DNA of 64,000 nucleotides from Lineus longissimus. Lineage: Eukaryota > Nemertea > Pilidiophora > Heteronemertea > Lineidae. Location of the stretch: the NCBI RefSeq assembly GCF_910592395.1, contig NC_088309.1, positions 15,130,599 through 15,194,598 on the forward strand, given 5' to 3'. Made by a program: the position numbers and the translations under genes. Below the pieces are notes generated by a model. The model saw only the letters and a list, made by a program, of their open reading frames with translations. It was not told the origin of the DNA and did no database searches. Shown in pieces: positions 45,870-57,561 of this stretch (within the stretch, counting starts at the first letter, position 1; each line of letters starts with the position of its first letter).

Positions 45870-46616
45870 AAGCCCGGTCTACACTAGCCAACATGAACCA
45901 ACAAATGTTGGCCAACATTGGCCAACATCGTGTTGGGCCTTGTTGCAGAGGCATGTTTGCTATTGTTTGCCAGTGTGGACGGGTCCAAAAACAAGTGAAA
46001 ACATCAGCCAACTTGTTGGCCAATGTTGGCCTATGTTAGGCCATGCTACTTCTGAACAACATGTTGGTTGGTGTTGGGCAATCAGCAGCCAATCAGGGAA
46101 CAGATTTGGATCATGTGATGGAGCTACTGGGACAAAATGGCAGCCTCAATGAAAGATAGAGAATGGCAATTTCAAGAAATTGAACACTTGATTTCAGAAT
46201 ACGAAAAGCTTCATCCATCCGCAGGAAATTCTTGAGGCTTTTGAAGTCTGAGGCCATTAACTCTTGAAGGAGGCAGTGATAGGCCCCATGCATGCTTTTT
46301 CCACAAGTATGGCTTTTGTCAGTTGCGGCGGCGACGGGGGTTAATCACAACTGAAAGAATTGCTGCTGAAGCACCTAGGCATGCTTTCTTCCTGTGGTTC
46401 TCCATTGTTTTAAAGAAAAAATGAAGAGAAATGACTGATTTTCCCTCCAAATTGCCCTCAAATTCATGCCAAACACGGCCAAACTTAGTCAAACTTGTTT
46501 GGCAATGTTTGCCTGTGTTTGATAGTGTGGACGGGTCCCCAAACAATCGCCAACATGATGTTGGCTCATGTTGGCCAACAATTGTTGGCGAATGTTTGCT
46601 AGTGTAGACCAGGCTT
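45870..46616. mobile_element. Internally deleted Harbinger derivative, tandem copy 2
   Basis: Nearly identical to the copy at 45,076-45,859, in the same orientation, separated from it by ACTTTTTTTT. It shares the same transposase-start remnant with the same disabling stop and lacks the 43-bp insertion. The copies probably arose by tandem duplication or by insertion side by side. Confidence 0.75.
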
Positions 46617-46737
46617 CACAATATGGGTACGTCGTTATCGCTGTTGTGGTAACGTCATCGCGTCATTGCGGCCGTGGATTTCACGTCATTGCCACGCAAG
46701 GCGCACTTTTGGTCTTGGATTTACAGGAGTGAAATTT

Positions 46738-47756
46738 GGCTTATTATAAACCGCGAATTGCGAAATCGCGAGATCGCGATGAGGGCAGAGACCTGTATTC
46801 ATCCACGACCGGAAGTGTGGCACATAGAGCTTATCAAAATGTCAAGTTGTGGTAAATACATGGCTGGGATGGACCAAAATGGAATTAATTCTCAATCTGT
46901 GGTTGATTCTTAATCTACAGAGTCAGGCCATCACAGAAATATGCTTTTTGATAATATATTTAAGAAAATGTGGTCTCACTGGTCAGTTTAGAACTTGTAC
47001 TTTGACAGGGCCATATCGATGCGCCAGTGACGTTTTGATGGATATGGTATACGGAAATCTTTTTTTCTCAGGCAATCGGTATTGGAATTTTTTAAAACTT
47101 TATTATGCTATTGGCAAAGGGTTCTTCTTGACACATATAAAATTTTGTGCAGATTGATTGGTCCAATGAGTACTTTTTTTACCAAAACCTATGCACAACA
47201 GTGTACACGTAATGTACACATGTTTTTATAGAGGACTCTGACCATGAGTTACCATTTTTTATTGCCCCAAGATTTTCTGTCTACTTGGTGTATGAAAGGA
47301 CCATTTCTGACGCTGCCGTGAACATCTCTATTGGGGCCGAAGACAGTACAAAGGCATATGTGCGGTTTGCGGCAGGCCTTCTGCACTTCCACATTTGGAA
47401 TATTTTATGCGAATTCGAGTACATTGTTGCAGAACAAGAGGTTACGGCTTTCGTTCCTTCGATAGGAGAGTAGCTTCAGTTTCACGGCAGCTATGCCAAT
47501 GGAATCTGAAAATTCAACAGGGAAAAATCGGCCACAACGGAAATGGTTTGTGACAGTTTACCTGAATCGACAAGGAAGCATTTTTATCGAAGGGGAATCA
47601 GAATAAGGATATCTCCCTCCTGCAGCCTCGGTCTCATGAATGTTCGCCTTTTCAGCTTCCATATGTATTTGCAGTACATTCTGTGGCGCAGGGTACTCTC
47701 ACCGAGGTTGGCATCTGGCGATTTCGCATTCCGCATCTCGCGGTTTATACTAAGCC
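46738..47756. mobile_element. Possible inverted-repeat DNA element, about 1.0 kb
   Basis: GGCTTATTATAAACCGCGAA on the left and its imperfect reverse complement ending CGCGGTTTATACTAAGCC on the right. The inner part adds GCGAAATCGC on the left and GCGATTTCGC on the right. The interior has only short open frames. Confidence 0.5.
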
Positions 47757-48299
47757 GTAGTGGTGGCATGTGATATTCAGAAAATGACACTCGTGTGTTT
47801 CTTGAGTGGAAATATCACACTCGTGGTTGTTTTGGCCCCGGAAGCCTACCACTCATGTGATATTCCCACTCTAAATACACACTCGTTTGGTTTTCTTATT
47901 CTATTGAAAAAAGTGCAGCAAAAGTAATGGTGAAAATATATGTACAGAGCTTATTTCCAACAGTTCATCACACCAAGCACCAATTATACACCCATCACAC
48001 GTCGTTTCAAACCGACTATTGTTTCCGAATAACAACTCCGATAAAAACATGCTACTTAAGTCTGACTTCCCCAGCTATAAGCAAGGCACAACGGTGTGCC
48101 ATCAGTAGGCGCCGTCCACACACAAGGCTTGCAGACACAAGAGCCTCCATACTGCATCTCTCATTAATGGTTCAGGCTTACTGGACTTTACGCAACGAGC
48201 CCAACGCAACGAGCGAAATGGAGGAGCGACCATTATTTTGGACCCCGCCAGTTTTTGTTTCTGAAATAAACTAGGGGCTAACACGGCCATAGAATACCT
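47757..48299. other. No gene; short repeated GTGATATTC words
   Basis: CATGTGATATTC with CACTCGTG occurs twice within about 100 bp (47,767-47,885). The rest is unassigned. Confidence 0.35.
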
Positions 48300-48760
48300 C
48301 CATATAATTGTGGATTGTGTAGTGCTTCGGTCATGGGTTCGATTCTTGAGATTTACTCCTCAATAGGTGCAGTACGTTAGTCATGGGTTTGAATCTGGAT
48401 ATTTACCCTTCAATGTGAGGGTGTAGTGTGTTGGTGACAGGTTCGATTCTTGAGAGTAGTACTCCCTAATGGAGTAGTGTAATTCTTTGGGCAGTAAATC
48501 GATTTTTTGAAATATTTTCTTCAATGGAGGTGGCGTAGTTCTTTGGTCATGGTTCGATTCTTGAGATATTCCCTTCAATGGCGTGGTGTAGTGCTTTGGT
48601 CTTGGGTTCGATTATTGATATATTCTCTTAAATGGGATGGCTTGCTACCTCAGTCATGGGTTTGAGTCTTTATATCTATACCTCAATCTGGTTGTGTAGT
48701 GCTATGGTGATGGTTTCGATCTTGAGATTTACTCTTTGGTGTGGTGCGTCTCAGCCCCCT
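48300..48760. repeat. Diverged minisatellite, about 57-60 bp period, with GGTTCGATTC cores
   Basis: About seven to eight degenerate units read GTGTAGTGCTTTGGTCATGG, then GTTCGATTCTTGAGATTTAC, then TCCTCAATGG. The core looks like the RNA polymerase III B box / tRNA T-loop word, but no complete tRNA precedes it. Confidence 0.75.
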
Positions 48761-48799
48761 GTTTACCTCAATATGTAACATACGTTCCATCTGCCAAGC

Positions 48800-49065
48800 T
48801 CGCGCCACCTTTCCATCCACATGTCACAAGATGATAGTCCCAGAGATTTGCACTTGTAGCCCCTGTATTTATGACCATAGCAGCAAATATATGCTCAGTT
48901 AGATGCTGGCGCCACCTATCGATCTCCATGAACCAGCCAAAATTGATATTCCAAACTACTAGAGTGTCACAAGCTAGTCCCTTTAACTACCAGTAATTTG
49001 CACTGGTAGCACCCTCTATGACCAAAAAGGCAAATACATGCTCGGTTAGATGTTGCGCCACATTG
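48800..49065. repeat. Two-copy tandem duplication, diverged
   Basis: Both copies carry, in order, a TGTCACAAG word, a TTTGCACTtGTAGC-like word (TTTGCACTTGTAG and TTTGCACTGGTAG), CTATGACC or TTATGACC, and ATATGCTC/ACATGCTCGGTTAGATG ending at GCGCCAC. Confidence 0.6.
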
Positions 49066-51063
49066 TCAATCATACGTCCGAAAATCGGAACATATGACTA
49101 ATCGTCAGGATTTCAAAACTTACTTCGAAAATAAAAAATCGGGCTTCGTATGAGTACACTCCCGGCCGGGGCAGGTCGAAGACTACATTACAAAGTTAGT
49201 GATGATACGCCTGTCGGTTTACCCAGTGTCAGGAGAAAATCGCGGACAAACAAACAAACAAAGATTGGTCAACTTAAATGAAAGTAAATTCATTTTATGT
49301 CTAGATATTCTCACATGATATATCCTAACTGAATTGAATGAATGGTGGCTGAGGTATTTCTTTTAGTACCTCAGACCTTGTGCAATATGACCCTCATATC
49401 AATCAGTTCAGTGGGTCATGTCTTCACATGACTTTCATGACTATGACCAGATAACATTCGTGCGCGTTTACACGGCAGCCCAATCTATATGTAGACCGAT
49501 CTGGATCGATCTTGATCGGTTTGGTTCAGCATAAACGGCCCTAATAAAGTCAAAATTAACAGATGACGGTTATTGTCTGAGGGAAATGATTTAATCGAGT
49601 ATCTATGAACGATATCCACTTTAGCCTTTGGCACATAATTCGCGTTGTTATTTTTTTATATCTAGTGGCCCATAAAGAAATGTATTCTTGCAAGTATCTT
49701 GCAACATTTTCTGATATGGAATGATTCCCGGCGCGGCCCCTGCACAAACCCACAGCATGAGTTGGGCTTCTGTGACCCATTACCTCCGACGGGAACTTGC
49801 CGGCCCCCTTGAACATGACTGCTGCAAAAACCGAAAAAGTATAAATCGGGTATTGTCGGGCTTGGGATCTTATTGGTGAAAGGATCCAATACAATGCAGG
49901 TTGGACAATCGGTTTGAATTACCATTTTCGGATCACAATAATCTAGACAGATGTCCTTCCACCATGTTCACCTTCAATTTCATCAACCGTAAAATATTAG
50001 GACACATATATTGTCATTGAGAGATTCTTCGCAATTTCCAAACAAAGCCATTTCTTTTTCTTTTCTGCTTGGGCAAAAGGCTTCACCGTGATTACCTCGA
50101 GCAGCAGTAATACGTCCTGGGCGATCGAGAAGCGGAATCACTTACCTGCCATTTTAATTATGTGCTACATTGAAGAGACGAATAAACAATTAAATTCAAC
50201 TCAAACAACACTCTGATAAAATGTATTGCACTGGCCATGGTGGAGCTGATTTCATGCACACCAACCTCTGAACAGTGGTCGACCTGACCGACGAGCTTCC
50301 TCATTTCATTGAAATAAGTTTATCGTTCTTGGAACGGTAAGCAAGCCGAATCAGCGTCAGAAAATTGCGGTGTGCACGGTATTAGGCCTAGTTTATTACG
50401 ACACCAATCCGCGGACCAGCATAACATGTCGTAATAGGGCTGACAAGACTCCGTATTGATGTCACCGCTCAAAGACATCAATGAATGTTACCAAGTTGGT
50501 TTTGAGGCAATGTTGAAATGAAATGTTCATAAGAAATACCCAAGAGGGCCTGTCCTCGCAACTACACGTGATACCAGCCACATAAGCTCTGCGTGTCGTC
50601 AAATAACAATTTGTCTTGATGAAGATGATTTGGGGACGAGATTTTTGGTCGTGGCATGACGATTTGCGTATCAAGGCTATATGGGTCAAGGTCACGCGAC
50701 ACAAAAAGCGTTTGCGCTAGTGTTAGTGTTAGCGGAACGATCTCTAATCCTCTCTAATAGCATCCCAACTAATGTAAAAATGTCGTTCTTGCTCACACCT
50801 TTCACACAGTTCTGCTGCAGTCAGTATCGTAAACTAAAAAATGCCAATATCAAATAAAATGAATATCATTTGGGATATGTTTTTGCAATGTATAAATGCG
50901 GACATACATTTCTTTGGAAATTCTGGAGTCTCAAATCTAAATGAAGCATCGGATCCTTGCATATTATAAAATACAATAGCGTCGTCGTATGGTAACATGA
51001 TTACGTCCATGCACGATCTCTGATCAAACAAAATTTATTTATTCTGACGAAATTTCGTTCATG
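49066..51063. other. About 2 kb with no gene recognised
   Basis: A (CAAA)n tail-like stretch lies near 49,250. No exon set or domain is supported. Confidence 0.4.
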
Positions 51064-51400
51064 CATACTCGCATCTAAAGGTGATTAATTTTGCAGTTGT
51101 TCAGGCAAACAGCAGGGGTATAAGCGTATTATGTTATCACCCGTCACCTCTTCCATTTGCCAGTATTACTGCGAATACGACAACCAAAATAAGTGATGCA
51201 TGGGCGATATCGCCCAACCACAGTGGTGATTCAAACACAAAATTGTTTTATTCGTACGAGAACTAGTTCTTGAATAACAGCACCTGAAGCATTCGCAGTT
51301 GATCAAGTAAATGGACGGGGTGACGGGGTTACATACTACCATGCTGTCACCCCTTCTTTTTCCCTGAACAACTGCAAAAGTAGTCACCGCATGGCGATGC
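51064..51400. mobile_element. Inverted-repeat element (MITE-like), about 335 bp
   Basis: GGTGATTAATTTTGCAGTTG..TTCAGG on the left matches the reverse complement of CCTGAACAACTGCAAAAGTA..GTCACC on the right. Weaker pairing continues inward to the CCATTTGCC / TAAATGG words, giving arms of about 100 bp. Confidence 0.7.
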
Positions 51401-52781
51401 AAAATATTTTTTGGCACACTATTTATTTTTCAAATCGCGAATTGTCATCCGGCATATAACGCACAGAAGGCAAGTGTGCGTGGGACGTATCGCAAATAGG
51501 ATGTGACGTTCACGAGGGAATATCGTTATAAGAATTGCCAGGGTCGACTTTGATCTGGGATATCTTCCAGACCATCTATTGAACATACACCGTAGGTGAG
51601 ATGACATCACAAGAGACTGATGATTTAATTAGGGGTAACCTTAACTGATGCAAAATTGTGTTTGATCAAGGAACTTCTCGGAGACTAGACGTGAGATAGC
51701 TTTTGATTCCTGGGAACTTGTCTACCTGCCTCGTTGGTAGACATGGACCCCTTAACAACAAGGATCGAACTCTAGTGATGGAATGCGTGGTGAATAGTTA
51801 TTTTCACGGGAGGAAAATTGTAACCATTACTAACTGTCTGCAGTACGAAGCGGTAACCCCAGCACTTTTCTGCTATAAAGTTAGAAACTATTGCCAAAAT
51901 ACCGCGCTGACAGCCAGTTCTTTACGATTGACCAATCAAGCCTTGGTAAGGCGGTGAGTGCTCGACGTTGTGAGACACTTGCTGATTGGCCAAGTCATTA
52001 CGCTGCACATTTAGCTAAATATAGCATACTGTTCGACGAGTTAGCCGGTAGAAATTTGAAATGTCCTTGGATAGAATGCCCGGAATACAAAGGATTCTAT
52101 CATGTGCTTTTATCTTTGAGCTATTGACGCCATGGCCTCTATAGAACCTCCATCCGTCGGAATGCAGCAGGGCCTTACACCGTTTCCAGGAGGACCTCTT
52201 TTCACTCTTACACTGGCTTTTTTTGCAAATATTGCGTTTGCAGGCCCTTTAAAACTAACTTTAAACAATTCAGGTCCTCCAAAGATTGGGCCTATTGTTC
52301 CGTAAAGCCTAATATCTGAACAGATAGTCGAACATTACAATGGGTAATTTATGCTCTCGGACAATGGCGTCTTAACCCGCAATGTTTTGAGATCGCTGAA
52401 TAGCATTCCGCGAAGTTACTATTTATAGCTCACAAGGTCATTTGAATAAGATATTGATGACGTTTTAGTCACGTGACAGTTGGACATCGACACTAATTTC
52501 TACGCATTTGAGCTTATTTCAAAGTCAATTATCTTTGAAAATGTTGAACCCTTTTTTCTTCTTTCGTGATAGACGATCACACAATTGATTTGCTTATCTG
52601 AGGATTATAAGACAAAATCTTGATAATTCGTTCCGCTCCAAAAGGCGTTTAAGATCTGTACGAATCGTTTTATTTTAAAGGGGCTGTAAACGTAATGTTG
52701 TGAAATTAAAATGATTATCCCACTCACTGTCTAAAAATACATGTTGGACGTTTTTGGGCTCAGTTGATTACGTTGGTCGAG
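51401..52781. other. No gene recognised; one repeat word shared with 59 and 62.6 kb
   Basis: ACCCGCAATGTTTTGAGATC at about 52,375 matches part of the inverted repeats at 59,060 and 62,583. Nothing else is assignable. Confidence 0.4.
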
Positions 52782-53888
52782 CAGCTGACCTAATTTGATC
52801 GGTAGTCGATAAAGTATGGAATTAGTGAAACCTTGGAAACACTGATAAACCTTGTAATATTCAATGTAAACCATGGAATCACTGTGCAAATAGCGCGGGA
52901 AATCGGGTGCGTTCCTTCCACGATTTATACCCTCCCAACTGACAGTCTCGTCCCAGCTGACTTTATTGATAGCAATTTGCCAGTTAGTTCAGAAGCCAAC
53001 ATTTTTAATGTGGAGGATGACGTCATCAATTGGCAATGCGCTGTGGTCGTTAAAATATTTTATTTCTCTTCAATGGAAGCAAAAATTAGTTTTTATGATT
53101 GTTTTGTATTCCATAGACGATAAAGTATTATGCTCGGTACTAGATGCACGAGATCATAGGACAAACACACACGTGAATAAAAAAAACCGCTTAGAACTGG
53201 TGACGTCACAAAGATCTCTGCATCCTTCGATGCGTACTGGAAGATGTAAGAAATCGCTCACGGCGAAGGAAATTTTCATCCGTAAACTTCGGTAATAAAC
53301 ATACATGACTAGGCTTCTTTTATTCATCGTTTGTTATAAAATATCAGTCAATCATAGACAATTAGGCCTAGACATAGTCGTCAACCTTATCCATGCATAA
53401 TGCATGACAGGCCCCCAACTTCCCAAGCAACTCGTCTGATCGAAAAGCAAGACATGGCCATGGCCATGGCAGCATGGCTGATGATGCACCTCATGACCTG
53501 TACGCTGTCTGTACGCTGTCTGTACGCACGGATCGGATGCGATAACCTGAATTACATTGCATGGATGGTATTGGTCCATATTATGGGTGTGTGGTGGGCG
53601 TGTCTTCCCATATTTGGGAGATCAGTACTGTACACTGGAGGCGAGGTACAACTGGGTTGTTCTAAAATATAGACTATTGAATCGGATATGCGACAGATTT
53701 CTAAATTACCATACAATTCCGATCTGATCATGTAAGAATAAGCTCCAAATGTTGATTCGTAACCACGTTAGGTTCGAATGGCATTATTTCATGTTTTTAT
53801 GCATTTTAAGGAGTGTTTCCAAGGTTTATCAGTGTTTCCAAGGTTTCACTAATTCCATACTTTATCACCTACCAATTTGATCTGCTGA
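52782..53888. mobile_element. Inverted-repeat DNA element, about 1.1 kb
   Basis: Left arm 52,782-52,855 (GATAAAGTATGGAATTAGTG then AAACCTTGGAAACACTGATA) and right arm about 53,815-53,888 (its reverse complement) form about 70-bp terminal repeats. The right arm carries a second copy of the TGTTTCCAAGGTTT word. The interior has open frames (52,833-53,123) without a domain. Confidence 0.75.
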
Positions 53889-54404
53889 TTCGCGGAGTCT
53901 CTCACGGTAAATTTATTTTCGCGTTCCCGAAATATGTAACCGAGGCGCCATCAATCGGTGATACATGTGTCGGGTGGCCCTAGCCAATAAAAACCTCACT
54001 TAATTTAAGATTTAACAACTTCGCTTCATCAAATAGTTGCATTTTAAAATTGTGCACACATGTGTAGCTGCATGTACATTGGAGTTATTATATGTTTGTT
54101 GAAAATGTCAAAGTTTTGGGTTTTATGGTTTTGTCGCAGTGAAAAAAAATAAAATGCTGTTTCAGAAAATGACGTGCCGGATGACAGGTGTCACTTTTGT
54201 TAGCAGAACTCTTTACCGTAACGGGGTTTACGTTTTCATCAAGATGGCGCAGCCTCACACACAAGTAGTGTTGCGCCAAATTATTTGGATGAAGTGACAC
54301 CCAAATTTATCCGGAGATATGAATGGCCAACATAGTCACCAGAATGTAATCCCATGGACTACTCCATTTGGCATGTTTGGAATTCTTTGAAAGAAAATGT
54401 GTAC
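53889..54404. other. No gene recognised
   Basis: Unassigned DNA between the inverted-repeat element and the tandem duplication. Confidence 0.35.
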
Positions 54405-55412
54405 TCGCGAAGAAAAGAGAAGTTTACGGAAAATGAACAAAATGAGAAAATAACCAGCGCCAGGGAATAATTTACTCTTTACGAGGTAAGGATATGTATT
54501 TCATTTTTGAACAAACCCGAACAGCCCGGAGGGAGGACATATTGAGCCTTTATTCAATTAAGATTCGAGTAAGGTAATTTTTGATGCACTTTATTATTTT
54601 CTTCACTGTGACAAACGTATCAAACCTGAAACCTTGACATTTTACCATTGATGGTCAATATCGTGCCATAAAGATGTACCCAATTTCAGTGTGATATCTT
54701 TCCATGTGAGGCGTTATCGACTGGTGAATTAAGTGACGGTTTCTTTTGACTCCCCCATATATATCACAATGTCCTGACCAAATCGAAGCAGTTTTGTAGT
54801 ACGGGCGATTTGACGGGTCTGGGGGTAGGAAAACTGCTGCGTAAGACTGACAAGTTGATCATGCAAAAAGATTGAATCCATATCGTCCAGAAGTAAAGGA
54901 AAGAGAAGTTTACGGAATATGTACAAAATGAGATTGAGATAACCAGCGCCTGGGAAGAAATTACTCTTTACGAGGTGAGGAAATGTATTTCCTAACCTTC
55001 CTTACCTTACGAACAGCCCGGAGTGTGCAGGCTATGCAGAGGATATATCGAGTAAAATTCGGGTGTGTACTGTTTAAGTATTCCGGCAGCTGATTTGTGA
55101 TGCACTTTATTATTTTCTTCACTGTGACAAAAGTATCAAACCTGAAACCTTGACATTTTACCATTGATGGTCAATATCTTGCTTTAAAGATGTACACAAT
55201 GTCAGTGTGATATCTTCAACGTAACGGAGTTATCAACAGGTGAATTAAATGACGGTTTTATTTGGCTACCATACATGTATATCACAATGTTCTAACCAAA
55301 TCGAAGCAGTTTTGTAGTGCGGGCGATTCGATGGAATTAGCGGTATTTTTGCTACAAAGACTGACAGCTGACCATGCAAAAGGATTGAACCCATATCGTC
55401 CAGAAGTAAGCT
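54405..55412. repeat. Two-copy tandem duplication, about 490-500 bp unit
   Basis: Copy 1 begins near AGAGAAGTTTACGGAAAATG (54,418) and copy 2 near AGAGAAGTTTACGGAATATG (54,901). Both contain GATGCACTTTATTATTTTCT, CATTTTACCATTGATGGTCA and CCATATCGTCCAGAAGTAA in the same order. Divergence is moderate, so the event is not recent. Confidence 0.85.
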
Positions 55413-56471
55413 ATCGAGGTGATCGAGCTGCCAAGGCCTATATACCAAATCAGCAGTGTATGACTGCTGACCAAATCTATAATCTACTTCACCCATTGCT
55501 ATGTGTAGATCAGTGATGACATGGCACTCGTTCAATCACTGAACATATCGGAATCTGACTTCTACCTCAGGAGCCGATAAGCTGTGTAAGCAGGATTGTC
55601 TTTGATCGCTTTGATAATCCTTTCCAATTAAGACAACAGGAAGAGAACAAATTGTGTTCTTGCGCACTGTCACATTTATGTCCAGGAGAGTAGGTAAGGT
55701 CGGAACTACCATTGAATAGGAGTAAGCAACCAAATACAGTTACATGTATGTGTTAATTATTAGCCTTTAGAAGGCAGAGCTCCACCATTCCGAATTCTGA
55801 TTTTTCGTATCACTTTACTGCACCAGCACAGGGGAAGCATACTGATAGCGGAAGAGCCTGGAGGGGGGCTGGTTGTGAGTACTGTGAGGGTGAACTTAAC
55901 CAATTTACTTTTACGCGTCTTTTTTGACCATTTGCTGGATCTCGGTGGTGACGACTCCTAATGACGCTCAAGCCAATTGACTGTAAGATACCTTGCCTGC
56001 AGCTACCTTAATCTTACTTCTATGCGCCTAGTGAAGACTCTCCTTTGCGCTAAGACTTCTCCCCAGTTGGGGTTCTGGTCCACATTAGCGTCCTCAACTA
56101 TTGTACGTGTCACCTCAAGTTATTTATGCTGCATTCCTGCGCATGACTCAAACTTGAATTGAAATATGAATTTTGATATGGATATTTTTGACGCTTTATA
56201 CAAATTTTACGACCGTGTAAAACGAAAACTGGCCACCGTTCTGGAATTTACATGAGATGTTTATATGATATTATCCTAGATGAGCACAATGTTTGAAAAT
56301 TTTCTGTGCCGCTCGCTCTTCGGTATCTTACTCTAAAGACATACTTTTATTTCTGAATAACCCGATATATACACACATTATACCGTCGAGGACCTTTCTT
56401 TGTCTCATATGGCTCACTCTGACCTGATGCCACACATTTGTTGTTTTCGGTTTGCTGGTTAGAGGTGATAT
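55413..56471. other. About 1 kb with no gene recognised
   Basis: Short open frames only. Confidence 0.4.
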
Positions 56472-56732
56472 ACACTCATAAAAAGTTTTTGAGCCTCTGA
56501 AAAATCTTTTCGGGTTTTTCCGCCAACGTAGTAAGTACATGTACATGTATGCACTCCCGAGAGATTTTTTCAGCGAAGTGACAAACCTGTAGAGGTTTTG
56601 GGGTTGCAAAAAATCTCAAAGATTTTTTATATATTTTATTTCCCTGAAAAACCTCCAAGAGGGGTTTATTTGTGTTTGCTAAAAACACTTTTAAAAAAAT
56701 TCAGAAGCTCACAAGTTTTCGTTTTTGAGTGT
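56472..56732. mobile_element. Inverted-repeat element (MITE-like), about 260 bp
   Basis: CACTCATAAAAAGTTTTTGA..GCCTCTGAA on the left pairs with TTCAGAAGCTCACAAGTTTT..TTGAGTGTG on the right. The interior is A/T-rich. Confidence 0.6.
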
Positions 56733-57011
56733 GCCTTATGCCTGTACGCATGAGGGGAGGGGTCCAAAAATTGAGGAGACCAAATTTGCGGGTGCAGCTG
56801 TCAAGCATATTCAAACCATGCGTATTTCACATTTACATTGACCCTTTTATAGATCTAGGTAGGTTAGATTGAATCCGACTGACTGGTACTATGCGGCATA
56901 CGTGAAAACGAAAAAAAGCTGACGAGTTCGCTGTTAAATAAAATATATGTTTTATTTTATGAATGTGGATATTCCGCCAATAATTTTATTTTGCAAGTCG
57001 CCAATCACCAG

Positions 57012-57561
57012 TCACCAGTCACCAGTCATTTTAAAGATTATACGGTGGCCTAATAGGCATATGGCATATTCGAAGAAATTAATTTTTTGATAAGCATATG
57101 GAATAAACTTGGTATTTAACGTAGGCCTATAGCTGGCAATTATATTAATCAGATTAGACTTATGTGGAGTTGGGGGGTGGGGGGGGGGGGGGGGGCATTT
57201 GCCTGCCCTTATAACTTTCTCAATACAATTCATGTCAGCCCAAAATACGCAGTTGAAAAAAAAGAAAGTTTGATCATACCATCATAATTTATTTAAAAGA
57301 ATCAATAAACTGCGTTTGTACAATTAAATATGAATGTACAATACAAATATACATGTGTTCCTTACAGGCCACCGTATAAATCATAGCAATCTCATCAACT
57401 CGGAAATTCCTTTCGGTTTTACCAATATATGCTGGAATCATACATGTTATGCTGCCAAATACGGCACAATCACTATTAAACATGTTTAAGTTATAAAAAG
57501 TAGGTTTTGGAACTTTTGTGCCGAATTTATGAATTTTCAAGAAATGACTGGTGACTGGTGA
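57012..57561. mobile_element. Inverted-repeat element with two nested pairs, about 550 bp
   Basis: Outer pair: TCACCAGTCACCAGTCATTT at 57,012 and AAATGACTGGTGACTGGTGA near 57,541-57,561. Inner pair: TTATACGGTGGCCT near 57,039 and AGGCCACCGTATAA near 57,367. A 17-G run lies at about 57,179-57,195. Confidence 0.6.

Noticed and set aside
45515-46546. The two identical 75-codon minus-strand frames as genes
   Set aside because: They are remnants of a transposase start in a deleted element and end in stops shared by both copies.
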